A stretch of DNA of 64,000 nucleotides from assembly GCA_014843695.1 (NCBI GenBank), contig CM026386.1, forward strand, positions 12,823,213 to 12,887,212. The letters are read 5' to 3'. The translations under genes and the position numbers were made by a program. Below are positions 58,601 through 64,000 of this stretch, piece after piece. Below the pieces are notes generated by a model. It was not told the DNA's origin. It worked only from the letters and a program-made list of their open reading frames with translations, and ran no database searches. The first letter of the stretch is position 1. Every line of letters begins with the position of its first letter. The DNA comes from Archivesica marissinica. Taxonomy: Eukaryota > Mollusca > Bivalvia > Venerida > Vesicomyidae.

Positions 58601-59142
58601 TATTCAGTCACTGACACCAACGAGATATGGCTATCTTCATTCAGATGTAATAGCACTGTTACAGACATCAATGAGTGTTACTTCGGACTTGGTGTTACCT
58701 TATCGCGTGGAATACCAGGCGGTTGTTCTTATTATTCAAGTACACTTGCTTTGAGTTGCACGCGTATGTATTATTTACAATACTCTTCGTAGGTTATCAG
58801 TTACTTCCATTAATACTAATATAATAATTATGAAGCTTAGCCTATTTTGTGACGTTATTTGCCTATCACAATACTGTCTACAACCAATGTCGATACGCTG
58901 TGTTTTCCAGTCTTATATAACGTCTGCTGGCTTGATACCACTTTTTCTTGTTTGATATGGCAACGTGTTCATATTACAATTCGTCCATGAGAACATAACG
59001 CATGTACACTCGGTTCTAGTTTGTTTGCTTCCTGTAGCGTCTCGGTATGTCAAACTTGACATATAACATATATTTGTAGTTTCGTTGTACTATTTCAATG
59101 GTGTTCGTGTATCTATTTTCAGTAATTGTAATTTATTCCTGA
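40636..59142 (+). CDS. Secreted multi-SRCR protein gene, 11 exons (last tentative)
   Basis: This is a spliced gene reconstructed by eye. Exons: 40636-40687, 42673-42832, 43677-43831, 45062-45227, 47165-47343, 50198-50320, 51867-52017, 54906-55084, 57631-57784, 58576-58763 and tentatively 59123-59142. Every junction has GT-AG borders. Modules are bounded by phase-1 introns, and each SRCR domain is split by a phase-2 intron just after its Leu-Gly-Tyr/Phe motif. The predicted product is about 508 residues: signal peptide (1-17), SRCR1 (18-122), SRCR2 (123-237), a six-Cys EGF/EB-like module (238-278), SRCR3 (279-388), SRCR4 (389-502) and a short tail. No membrane segment is visible, so it is probably secreted. 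Two-exon, six-cysteine SRCR domains fit group A of the family, whose members bind microbial or self ligands. The ligand here is unknown. A second copy of exon 1 and its promoter lies inverted at 1.4-3.0 kb. Confidence 0.85.
40739..40825. repeat. (AAT)n microsatellite, right duplicate, SRCR intron 1
   Basis: Imperfect AAT repeat with GAT units. Confidence 0.95.
41026..41375 (+). repeat. 30-bp minisatellite, SRCR intron 1, about 11 units
   Basis: Unit CATGTCATGCAGCACATTGT + TTCTCCGTAA, nearly perfect, with later shortened units. Confidence 0.95.
41400..41625 (-). mobile_element. SINE-B2 in SRCR intron 1
   Basis: SINE-B head and body, with the SINE-A type tail (TTTATCGTCGCTACCGGT in reverse). 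Confidence 0.85.
41645..41892 (-). mobile_element. SINE-B2, adjacent second copy in SRCR intron 1
   Basis: Same structure as the previous copy and directly next to it. Reversed B box GGGCTCGAAC near 41813. Confidence 0.85.
41905..42222 (+). repeat. 25-bp minisatellite, SRCR intron 1, about 12 units
   Basis: Unit GAGCATTGCTGTGTTCTAAA + TACAA. Confidence 0.95.
42223..42672 (+). other. SRCR intron 1, 3' part
   Basis: Unique-looking sequence ending in the polypyrimidine-poor acceptor CTACAG. Nothing else is supported. Confidence 0.4.
42673..42832 (+). CDS. SRCR gene exon 2: first half of SRCR1
   Basis: The acceptor is CTACAG and the exon runs from phase 1 to phase 2. It encodes DVRLV, then a Gly/Glu-rich strand, EDGEWGLLPPN and TAKTICKILGYG. 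The spacing is that of an SRCR N-terminal half (W-G-x-V-C ... V-C-x-x-L-G-Y), but the cysteine normally found after W-G-x-V is missing (WGLLPP instead of WGTVC). The donor is GTGAG. The exon is joined across an 844-bp intron to the second half. Confidence 0.85.
42988..43220 (-). mobile_element. SINE-A, nearly full, in SRCR intron 2
   Basis: The tRNA-like head (A box near 43190-43220, B box GGTTCGATCCC in reverse near 43150), core and most of the tail are present. The ACCGGTAGC part of the tail is missing. Confidence 0.85.
43221..43676 (+). other. SRCR intron 2, 3' part
   Basis: AT-rich unique sequence up to the TTACAG acceptor. Nothing else is supported. Confidence 0.4.
43677..43831 (+). CDS. 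SRCR gene exon 3: second half of SRCR1
   Basis: A TTACAG acceptor follows a T-rich tract. The exon encodes FVGFLVERFSYTG, then LTCSGNETSISEC and VHCF, the C-terminal half of an SRCR domain (Cys5 ... Cys6 ... Cys8). The cysteine that would pair with the missing one in exon 2 (Cys7) is also absent, leaving a four-cysteine domain. It ends in phase 1 at TTTG/GTAACT. Confidence 0.85.
43832..44387 (+). other. SRCR intron 3, unassigned part
   Basis: No gene. A GTCATAAGGGGAAATGGACT block near 44207 recurs in diverged form (GTTATAAAGGAAAATGGACT) near 44352, a short direct duplication. Confidence 0.4.
44388..44556 (-). mobile_element. SINE-C partial in SRCR intron 3
   Basis: Reversed tail and body, ending inside the B box where it abuts an RT fragment. 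Confidence 0.8.
44560..44870 (+). pseudogene. Reverse transcriptase fragment of a CR1/Jockey-like LINE
   Basis: Reads LFADDCSMAVSS (motif C), then TTQINSDLQKVSDWSKQWLV, LLFENTELCFVDNQKHL and, after a frame change, a SASKVLGSMQ-like stretch. These align with LINE-A residues after its FADD motif but are clearly different in sequence, so this is a second, older lineage. Heavily decayed and without the rest of the element. Confidence 0.7.
45062..45227 (+). CDS. SRCR gene exon 4: first half of SRCR2
   Basis: The exon encodes DHVFKDVRLSGGATPNKG, then MDGRWGLVCSY and AICRSLGYR. This is a textbook SRCR first half with both expected cysteines (WGLVC and AIC). It enters in phase 1 and leaves in phase 2 at ATAG/GTAAGT. 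The four bases after the exon match the donor consensus. Confidence 0.88.
45228..46289 (+). promoter_or_regulatory. SRCR intron 4 with cluster of CRE-like TGACGTCA sites
   Basis: No gene or repeat is seen. Perfect TGACGTCA palindromes lie at 45399-45406, 45437-45444, 45461-45468 and 46088-46095. One-off variants are at 45449 (TGACGTCT) and near 45288 (TGACGTCC). These match the CREB/ATF binding consensus; function is untested. Confidence 0.35.
46320..46600 (+). pseudogene. Possible LINE ORF2 C-terminal remnant
   Basis: Reads FQYKYIMKLTSARSYIYRCK, then ISNSDVCDLCSMHLENKELL. The K/R-C-K-I ... C-x2-C ... E spacing resembles the C-terminal zinc-knuckle region of LINE ORF2 proteins. Too short to assign to a family. 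Lies in SRCR intron 4. Confidence 0.35.
46690..46916 (-). mobile_element. SINE-B2 in SRCR intron 4
   Basis: Tail CGTCGCTACCGGTTACTC, body TTAGCCAGTACTTGG, and a degenerate tRNA head. Confidence 0.8.
47165..47343 (+). CDS. SRCR gene exon 5: second half of SRCR2
   Basis: The acceptor is TTCCAG. The exon encodes RTYNISQSLGG, then IQKFSCTGSETQFNQC, QPRC and LVLDCI. All four C-terminal cysteines of a six-Cys (group A) domain are present. It ends in phase 1 at ATCA/GTAAGT. Confidence 0.86.
47344..48049 (+). other. SRCR intron 5, unassigned part
   Basis: AT-rich with a GATCAAATAAAAAGTATG stretch. I see no exon, repeat family or RNA gene. Confidence 0.4.
48050..48335 (+). mobile_element. SINE-A, full-length reference copy, in SRCR intron 5
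   Basis: The head has AGACCAGTGGTAACACGCTGG (A-box region) and GGTTCGATCCCC (B box). The core at 48144-48190 is the segment that resembles the 49/55-bp satellites. The tail is GCAACCGGTAGCGACGATAA. Confidence 0.9.
48473..49962 (+). repeat. 36-bp minisatellite, SRCR intron 5, about 41 units
   Basis: Unit CACCTACATTATATACTAGA + GGACATAGAAAACGCA; 12 codons, open on both strands. It sits in a segment (48332-50125) whose inverted counterpart at 57245-57600 has a single unit. Confidence 0.96.
50198..50320 (+). CDS. SRCR gene exon 6: EGF/EB-like module
   Basis: The acceptor is TGTTTAG. The 41-residue phase 1-1 exon has six cysteines spaced C-x5-C-x7-C-x4-C-x-C-x11-C, with the core CVCKRGYGPIGEITC. 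The pattern fits an EGF-like or EB module, and I cannot decide between the two by eye. It sits between the two SRCR pairs as a spacer module. The donor is TCAG/GTAAGG. The 36-bp minisatellite ends about 240 bp upstream. Confidence 0.8.
50340..50573 (+). mobile_element. SINE-C, full-length, in SRCR intron 6
   Basis: GTGATTGTGCAGTGGTAGCT head, GAGTTCAAGCCCCGATGG B box, body and tail. It begins only about 20 bp after exon 6. Confidence 0.88.
50680..50800 (-). mobile_element. SINE-E-like fragment in SRCR intron 6
   Basis: In reverse, GGTCGAGTGGTTGGTGTCGC and a GATTCGAATCC B box. The tail is not recognisable. Confidence 0.5.
50826..51020 (+). repeat. 36-bp minisatellite, SRCR intron 6, about 5 units
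   Basis: Unit CACACATTATTACAGTGTAA + TTTGTATGCATGTATA. Unrelated in sequence to the other 36-bp array. Confidence 0.94.
51078..51308 (+). mobile_element. SINE-C, full-length, second copy in SRCR intron 6
   Basis: CGTGATAGCACAGTGGATGC head, B box GAGTTCGCGCCCC, body and tail. Confidence 0.88.
51622..51832 (+). mobile_element. SINE-D in SRCR intron 6
   Basis: GTCCGATTAGCGCAGTGGTT head, body with GATCGGACAGGTGGG, and a tail GTTTCGCAATCG shared with SINE-C. Confidence 0.85.
51867..52017 (+). CDS. SRCR gene exon 7: first half of SRCR3
   Basis: The acceptor is CCAACAG. The exon encodes EYIFRLYPISENLNEGLVEI, NGSWNLISDAY and SKVLCNTLGFG. Like SRCR1, the first expected cysteine is lost (SWNLIS where WGTVC is usual), while the second (VLC) is kept. 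It leaves in phase 2 at TTGG/GTATGT. Confidence 0.84.
52285..53035 (+). repeat. 16/18-bp minisatellite, SRCR intron 7, about 45 units
   Basis: Units CCTCTCGTTGCAACAT (16 bp) and CCTCTCGTTGCGCAACAT (18 bp) are mixed in varying order. Each carries a perfect palindrome (GTTGCAAC or GTTGCGCAAC). Confidence 0.95.
53175..53330 (-). mobile_element. SINE-C-like degenerate fragment in SRCR intron 7
   Basis: Reversed tail TTTATCTCGGTCGCGAAACA and a shortened body. The head is not recognisable. Confidence 0.55.
53455..53692 (+). mobile_element. SINE-D in SRCR intron 7
   Basis: Head with a reduced A box, body with GGTCGCCAGATCGGACAGGT, and tail. Confidence 0.82.
53745..53925 (-). mobile_element. SINE-A, 5'-truncated, in SRCR intron 7
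   Basis: Tail (ATCGTCGCTACCGGTTGCCC), TCTCCTCTGGTTCTTTTACG block and core are present; the tRNA head is absent. It abuts a SINE-B fragment. Confidence 0.8.
53935..54100 (-). mobile_element. SINE-B fragment in SRCR intron 7
   Basis: Body and tRNA 5' part are present. The B-box stretch is deleted and the tail is lost at the join with SINE-A. Confidence 0.7.
54105..54862 (+). repeat. 49-bp minisatellite, SRCR intron 7, about 15 units
   Basis: Unit CTCTGTACCTACCGACGTGA + CTTTGTTGTTGTGGTGTTGA + CGGTATGTG, with drift toward the 3' end. Unrelated to the SINE-derived 49-bp satellite. Confidence 0.94.
54906..55084 (+). CDS. SRCR gene exon 8: second half of SRCR3
   Basis: The acceptor is CATGACAG. 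The exon encodes YVGFSTWYIYYDSFGYTG, LPTCNGSEAHVNEC and TRLHCF. It resembles exon 3 closely (FVGF/YVGF, SYTG/GYTG, VHCF/LHCF) and likewise lacks Cys7. It ends in phase 1 at TTTG/GTGAGT. Confidence 0.85.
55196..55395. mobile_element. MITE with CAGTCTACATCTGTTATGTC ends, copy 2
   Basis: A 196-bp element with TA on both sides (55196-55197 and 55394-55395) and inverted terminal repeats. It lies in SRCR intron 8. TA duplication fits the Tc1/mariner/pogo superfamily. No coding capacity. Confidence 0.75.
55396..56249 (+). other. SRCR intron 8, unassigned parts
   Basis: AT-rich. Apart from the 13-bp repeat at 55825-55905 I see no gene or repeat family. Confidence 0.4.
55825..55905 (+). repeat. 13-bp tandem repeat, SRCR intron 8
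   Basis: About six copies of AATGTACCAATAT. Confidence 0.9.
56250..56395 (-). mobile_element. SINE-E-like fragment in SRCR intron 8
   Basis: In reverse, CTGGTTGAGTGGTTATGGTC and a GGTTCGAATCAC B box with a TCTACCCAGATGCCCGCC body. It abuts the 17-bp array. Confidence 0.6.
56395..57235 (+). repeat. 17-bp minisatellite, SRCR intron 8, about 49 units
   Basis: Unit GTGTGCCATTAAGTCTG with AGTATG, AGCCTG and ACGTCTG variants and occasional TAAGTCTG insertions. Confidence 0.96.
57245..57600 (-). repeat. Inverted counterpart of 48332-50125 with a single 36-bp unit
   Basis: In reverse it matches ATTCAAATAGATAACTAGGA, then the TTGACGTG/CAAGCATTAC stretch, one ACTAGAGGACATAGAA unit, then ACATACAGTATATGAT and the TTGTTTTTCATGTAAAA end. 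Lies in SRCR intron 8, just before exon 9. Confidence 0.9.
57631..57784 (+). CDS. SRCR gene exon 9: first half of SRCR4
   Basis: The exon encodes DSRINAIRLRGGAVPHDG, EKWGTVCYS and EAVCKLFGYT. Both first-half cysteines are present (WGTVC and AVC), and this is the most canonical of the four. The acceptor TTTTAAG is the weakest in the gene, but phase 1 entry and phase 2 exit fit the pattern of the others. The donor is ATAC/GTATGT. Confidence 0.84.
57895..58060 (-). mobile_element. SINE-A fragment in SRCR intron 9
   Basis: Has the CTCCTCTGGTTCTTTTACG block, core, and part of the tRNA head including the reversed B box (GGGATCGAACC). Part of it is duplicated again at 58150-58225. Confidence 0.75.
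58236..58492 (-). mobile_element. SINE-D, full-length, in SRCR intron 9
   Basis: Flanked by a 10-bp target duplication, TATGTATTTA, at 58226-58235 and 58493-58502. Tail, body and full tRNA-like head are present. It inserted into one copy of a tandem duplication next to exon 10. Confidence 0.88.
58576..58763 (+). CDS. SRCR gene exon 10: second half of SRCR4
   Basis: The acceptor is GATATTTCAG. Read in the frame set by exon 9, the exon encodes NNSRNYPSYSVTDTNEIW, FRCNSTVTDINEC, GGCSYYSS and LALSCT. It completes a six-cysteine SRCR domain. It leaves in phase 1 at ACGC/GTATGT. The same acceptor sequence occurs a second time at 58131-58149 as part of a local tandem duplication. Confidence 0.82.
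59123..59142 (+). CDS. Tentative terminal exon of SRCR gene
   Basis: A good acceptor (TATTTTCAG, preceded by a pyrimidine-rich stretch) is followed, in the phase required by exon 10, by Leu-Ile-Val-Ile-Tyr-Ser and TGA. A consensus AATAAA lies at 59144-59149. This would end the protein just after the last SRCR cysteine and make it secreted. The signal is short and the 3' UTR would be only tens of bases, so another terminal exon further on, past the 45-bp array, remains possible. Confidence 0.35.
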
Positions 59143-59143
59143 T

Positions 59144-59149
59144 AATAAA
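59144..59149 (+). terminator. Candidate polyadenylation signal AATAAA
   Basis: A consensus hexamer lies 2 bp after the tentative SRCR stop codon. It is supported only by position. Confidence 0.3.
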
Positions 59150-59519
59150 GACGTTATTACGTGGCTAGTTTCATATCAGCCTAGGTATCGACCCGAGGCA
59201 TCTTTCAAATCAGCCTATGTATCGACCCTCGGTAATTTGATATCGAGACACAGTATAAATAGCAATATAATGAATATATGCCCGTATTGACAGATTGTCC
59301 AGCAATTTTATTTAATTTAAATTTGAAATCATTTTCTACAATTATATCCATTGAAATACATTTCTTGTGTTGGTCGTTTTCTAATGTTGGCAAAACTTGT
59401 AGCCCAGCACACTTGGTTTATCAATTTGCAAGAAGCACCATTTTATGTAGCTATAACAGTTGTATTATAGATGTAAGTGATACATACAATAACATATGAT
59501 TAAACTAATATATTTCAAG

Positions 59520-62500
59520 GAATATCCTTGTTATAATTATTGTAGTAATTGTCGTATTCAGACATGTATATACTAGTATAATTGTTGTAGTAATTGTCGT
59601 ATTCAGACATGTATATACTAGTATAATTGTTGTAGAAATTGTCGTATTCAGGCATGTATATACTAGTATAATTGTTGTAGTAATTGTCGTATTCAGACAT
59701 GTATATACAGTATAATTGTTGTAGTAATTGTCGTATTCAGACATGTATATACTAGTATAATTGTTATAGTAATTGTCGTATTCAGACATGTATATACTAG
59801 TGTAATTGTTAGAGTAATTGTCGTATTCAGACATGTATATACTAGTATAATTGTTGTAGTAATTGTCGTATTCAGACATGTATATACTAGTATAATTGTT
59901 ATAGTAATTGTCGTATTTAGGCATGTATATACTCGTATAATTGTTGTAGTAATTGTCGTATTCAGGCATGTATAAACTAGTATAATTATTGTAGTAATTG
60001 TCGTATTCAGACATGTATATACATGTACTAGTATAATTGTTGTAGTAATTGTCGCATTCAGGCATGTATATACTAGTATATTTGTTGAAGTAATTGTCGT
60101 ATTCAGACATGTATATACATGTACTAGTATAATTGTTGTAGTAATTGTCGTATTCAGGCATGTATATACTAGTATAATTGTTGAAGTAATTGTCGTATTC
60201 AGACATGTATATACATGTACTAGTATAATTATTGTAGTAATTGTCGCATTCAGGCATGTATATACTAGTATAATTGTTGTAGCAATTGTCGTATTCAGAT
60301 ATGTATATACATGTACTAGTATAATTGTTGTAGTAATTGTCGTATTCAGACATGTATATACTAGTATAATTGTTGTAGTAACTGTTGTATTCAGACATGT
60401 ATATACATGTACTAGTATAATTGTTGTAGTAAATGTCGTATTCAGGCATGTATATACTTGTATACTTGTTGTAGTAATTGTCGTATTCAGACATGTATAT
60501 ACTAGTATAATTATTGTAGTAATTGTTGTATTCAGGCATGTATATACTAGTATAATTGTTGTTGTAATTGCCGTATTCATGCATGTATATACTAGTATAA
60601 TTATTGTAGTAATTGTCGTATTCAGACATGTATATACTAGTATAATTGTTGTAGTAATTGTCGTATTCAGGCATGTATATACTAGTATAATTGTTGTAAT
60701 TGCCGTATTCAGGCATGTTTATACTGGTATAATTATTGTAGTAATTGTCGTATTCAGACATGTATATACTAGTATAATTGTTATTGTAATTGTCGTATTC
60801 AGACATGTAAATACTAGTATAATTATTGTAGTAATTGTCGTATTCAGACATGTATATTCTAGTATAATTGTTGTAGTAATTGTCGTATTCAGGCATGTAT
60901 ATACTAGTATAATTGTTGTAGCAATTGTCGTATTCAGATATGTATATACATGTACTAGTATAATTGTTGTAGTAATTGTCGTATTCAGACATGTATAAAC
61001 TAGTATAATTATTGTAGTAATTGTCGTATTCAGACATGTATATACTAGTATAATTGTTGTAGTAATTGTCGTATTCAGGCATGTATATACTAGTATAATT
61101 ATTGTAGTAATTGTTGTATTCAGACATGTATATACTAGTATAATTGTTGTAGTAATTGTTGTAATCAGACATGTATATTCTAGTATAATTATTGTAGTAA
61201 TTGTCGTATTCAGACTTGTATATACTAGTATAATTATTGTAGTAATTGTCGTATTCAGACATGTATATACTAGTATAATTGTTGTAGTAATTGTCGTATT
61301 CAGACATGTATATACTAGTATAATTGTTGTAGTGATTGTCATATTCAGGCATGTATATACTAGTATAATTGTTGTAGTAATTGTCGTATTCAGGCATGTA
61401 TATACTAGTATAATTGTTATAGTAATTGTCGTATTCAGATGTGTATATACTAGTATAATTATTGTAGCAATTGTCGTATTCAGACATGTATATACTAGTA
61501 TAATTGTTATAGTAATTGTCGTATTCAGACATGTATATACTAGTATAATTATTGTAGTAATTGTCGTATTCAGGCATGTATATACTAGTATAATTATTGT
61601 AGTAATTGTCGTATTCAGGCGTGTATATACTAGTATAAATACTGTAATAATTGTCGTATTCATGCATGTATGTACTAGTATGATTGTTGTAGTAATTGTT
61701 GTGTCAGACATGTATATACTAGTATAATTGTTGTTGTAATTGTCGTATTCAGGCATGTATATACTAGTATAATTGTCGTAGAAATTGTCGTATTCAGGCA
61801 TGTATATACTAGTATAATTATTGTAGTAATTGTCGTATTCAGACATGTATATACTAGTATAATTGTTATAGTAATTGTCGTATTCAGGCATGTATATACT
61901 AGTATAATTGTTGTAGTAATTGTCCTATTCAGACATGTATATACTAGTATAATTGTTGTAGTAATTGTCGTATTCAGGCATGTATATACTAGTATAATTA
62001 TTGTAGTAATTGTCGTATTCAGACATGTATATACTAGTATAATTGTTGTAGTAATTGTCGTATTCAGGCATGTATATACTAGTATAATTGTTATAGTAAT
62101 TTTCGTATTCAGATGTGTATATACTAGTATAATTATTGTAGTAATTGTCGTATTCAGACATGTATATACTAGTATAATTGTTATAGTAATTGTCGTATTC
62201 AGACCTGTATATACTAGTATAATTATTGTAGTAATTGTCGTATTCAGGCATGTATATACTAGTATAATTATTGTAGTAATTGTCGTATTCAGGCATGTAT
62301 ATAATAGTATAATTACTGTAGTAATTGTCGTTTTCAGGCATGTATGTACTAGTATAATTGTTGTAGTAATTGCTGTATTCAGACATGTATATACTAGTAT
62401 AATTGTTGTAGTAATTGTCGTATTCAGGCATGTATATACTCGTATAATTGGTGTAGTAATTGTTGTATTCAGACCTGTATAAACTAGTATAATTGTTGTA

Positions 62501-64000
62501 GAAATTGTTGTATTCAGACATGTATATTCTAGTATAATTGTTGTAGTAATTGTCGTATTCATGCATGTATATACTAGTATAATTGTTGTAGTAATTGTCG
62601 TATTCAGCATGTATATACTAGTATAATTGTTGTGGTAATTGTCGTATTCAGACATGTATATACTAGTATAATTATTGTAGTAATTGTCGTATTCAGACAT
62701 CTATATACTAGTATAATTGTTGTAGTAATTGTCGTATTCAGGCATGTATATACTAGTATAATTATTGTAGTAATTGTCGTATTCAGACATGTATATACTA
62801 GTATAATTATTGTAGTAATTGTCGTATTCAGACATGTATATACTAGTATAATTATTGTAGTAATTGTCGTATTCAGACATGTATATACTAGTATAATTAT
62901 TGTAGTAATTGTCGTATTCAGACATGTATGTACTAGTATAATTGTTGTAGTAATTGTCGTATTCAGGCATGTATATACTAGTATAATTGTTGTAGTAATT
63001 GTCGTATTCAGGCATGTATATACTAGTATAATTATTGTAGTAATTGTCGTATTCAGACATGTATATACTAGTATAATTATTGTAGTAATTGTCGTATTCA
63101 GACATGTATATACTAGTATAATTATTGTAGTAATTGTCGTATTCAGACATGTATATACTAGTATAATTGTGTAGTAATTGTCGTATTCAGCATGTATATA
63201 CTAGTATAATTGTTGTAGTAATTGTCGTATTCAGGCATGTATATACTAGTATAATTGTTGTAGTAATTGTCGTATTCAGGCATGTATATACTAGTATAAT
63301 TGTTGTAGTAATTGTCGTATTCAGACATGTATATACTAGTATAATTGTTGTAGTAATTGTCGTATTCAGACATGTATATACTTGTATAATTATTGTAGTA
63401 ATTGTCGTATTCAGACATGTATATACTAGTATAATTGTTGTAGTAATTGTCGTATTCAGGCATGTATATACTAGTATAATTATTGTAGTAATTGTCGTAT
63501 TCAGACATGTATATACTAGTATAATTGTTGTAGTAATTGTCGTATTCAGACATGTATATACTAGTATAATTGTTGTAGAAATTGTCTTTGTGTTTTGTTT
63601 TTTGTGTTTGTGTTTTGTTTTGTTTTATTGTAGTAATTGTCGTATTCAGGCATGTATATACTAGTATAATTATTGTAGTAATTGTCGTATTCAGGCATGT
63701 ATGTACTAGTATAATTGTTGTAGTAATTGTCGTATTCAGGCATGTATATACTAGTATAATTGTTGTAGTAATTGTCGTATTCAGATTTGTATATACTAGT
63801 ATAATTATTGTAGTAATTGTCGTATTCAGACATGTATATACTAGTATAATTGTTGTAGTAATTGTCGTATTCAGACATGTATATACTAGTATAATTGTTG
63901 TAGTAATTGTCGTATTCAGGCATGTATATACTAGTATAATTGTTGTAGTAATTGTCGTATTCAGGCATGTATATACTAGTATAATTGTTGTAGTAATTGT
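59520..64000. repeat. 45-bp satellite, about 99 units, continues past the window
   Basis: Unit CATGTATATACTAGTATAAT + TGTTGTAGTAATTGTCGTAT + TCAGG. TATACTAGTATA inside it is a perfect 12-bp palindrome. 15 codons per unit keeps long frames open on both strands. One foreign T/G-rich insert lies at 63585-63628. Confidence 0.96.

Larger units (their letters stand above)
58764..59519 (+). other. Sequence between SRCR exon 10 and the 45-bp array
   Basis: Contains the tentative terminal exon and AATAAA. A small repeat, TCAGCCTAGGTATCGACCCG / TCAGCCTATGTATCGACCC, occurs at 59176 and 59211. No other gene is seen. Confidence 0.4.

Noticed and set aside
59470..59499. Alternative SRCR terminal exon ending at TGA 59497
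   Set aside because: The acceptor lacks a pyrimidine tract and there is no poly(A) signal nearby. The candidate at 59123 is better.
59505..64000. Tyr/Asn-rich 15-residue repeat proteins in the 45-bp array
   Set aside because: Open in several frames on both strands because of the 45-bp unit. No domain or start support.
48466..64000. Shared TATATACTAG word as evidence that the 36-bp and 45-bp arrays are related
   Set aside because: Only about 10 bases match; the rest of the units differ, so chance in AT-rich DNA is enough.

Overview
This is eukaryotic, almost certainly animal, DNA. It has introns with GT-AG borders and phase-matched exons, a multi-domain SRCR (scavenger receptor cysteine-rich) gene, two non-LTR retrotransposons, a hAT-type element, and many tRNA-headed SINEs. 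There are no operons or prokaryotic signals. SRCR genes of this kind, several tRNA-SINE families sharing tails, and very large minisatellites fit a mollusc (a bivalve is my best guess), but the species cannot be fixed from the sequence.

Layout. Positions 1-3.04 kb hold SINE pieces, a MITE and, on the minus strand, the promoter and signal-peptide exon of one SRCR gene whose body lies left of the window. Positions 3.5-11.06 kb are a 49-bp satellite. A 1000-N gap follows. Positions 12.07-19.66 kb are an unrelated 66-bp satellite. Positions 19.8-22.5 kb hold SINEs and a 968-bp hAT-type element with a perfect 8-bp target duplication. Positions 22.6-27.0 kb hold the 49-bp satellite again in the opposite orientation, changing to a 55-bp form. 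Positions 27.0-29.8 kb are mostly unassigned, with a broken C2H2 zinc-finger gene on the minus strand. Positions 29.9-35.5 kb hold a CR1/Jockey-like LINE (LINE-A) between long direct repeats, one of which contains a 480-bp (ACGC)n tract. Positions 35.7-40.8 kb are the inverted counterpart of 1.4-3.0 kb, split by an I-type LINE (LINE-B) that jumped into the B box of a SINE.

Positions 40.64-59.14 kb carry the main gene: a plus-strand SRCR gene of ten well-supported exons and one tentative terminal exon. They are phase-consistent and encode a signal peptide, SRCR1, SRCR2, a six-cysteine EGF/EB-like module, SRCR3 and SRCR4 (about 508 residues, apparently secreted). Its introns are packed with SINEs and minisatellites of 13 to 49 bp units. 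Positions 59.5-64 kb are a 45-bp satellite that runs off the window.

Main themes. (1) Two SRCR genes lie head to head, about 39 kb apart between start codons, with an identical first exon. (2) The 49/55-bp satellites match the inner core of the local SINE-A, so a SINE segment appears to have been amplified into kilobase arrays. (3) In several places one copy of a duplicated segment has a single unit while its partner carries a multi-unit array, so tandem-repeat birth can be read directly from the sequence. The very long open frames inside the arrays come from unit lengths divisible by three and are not annotated as genes.
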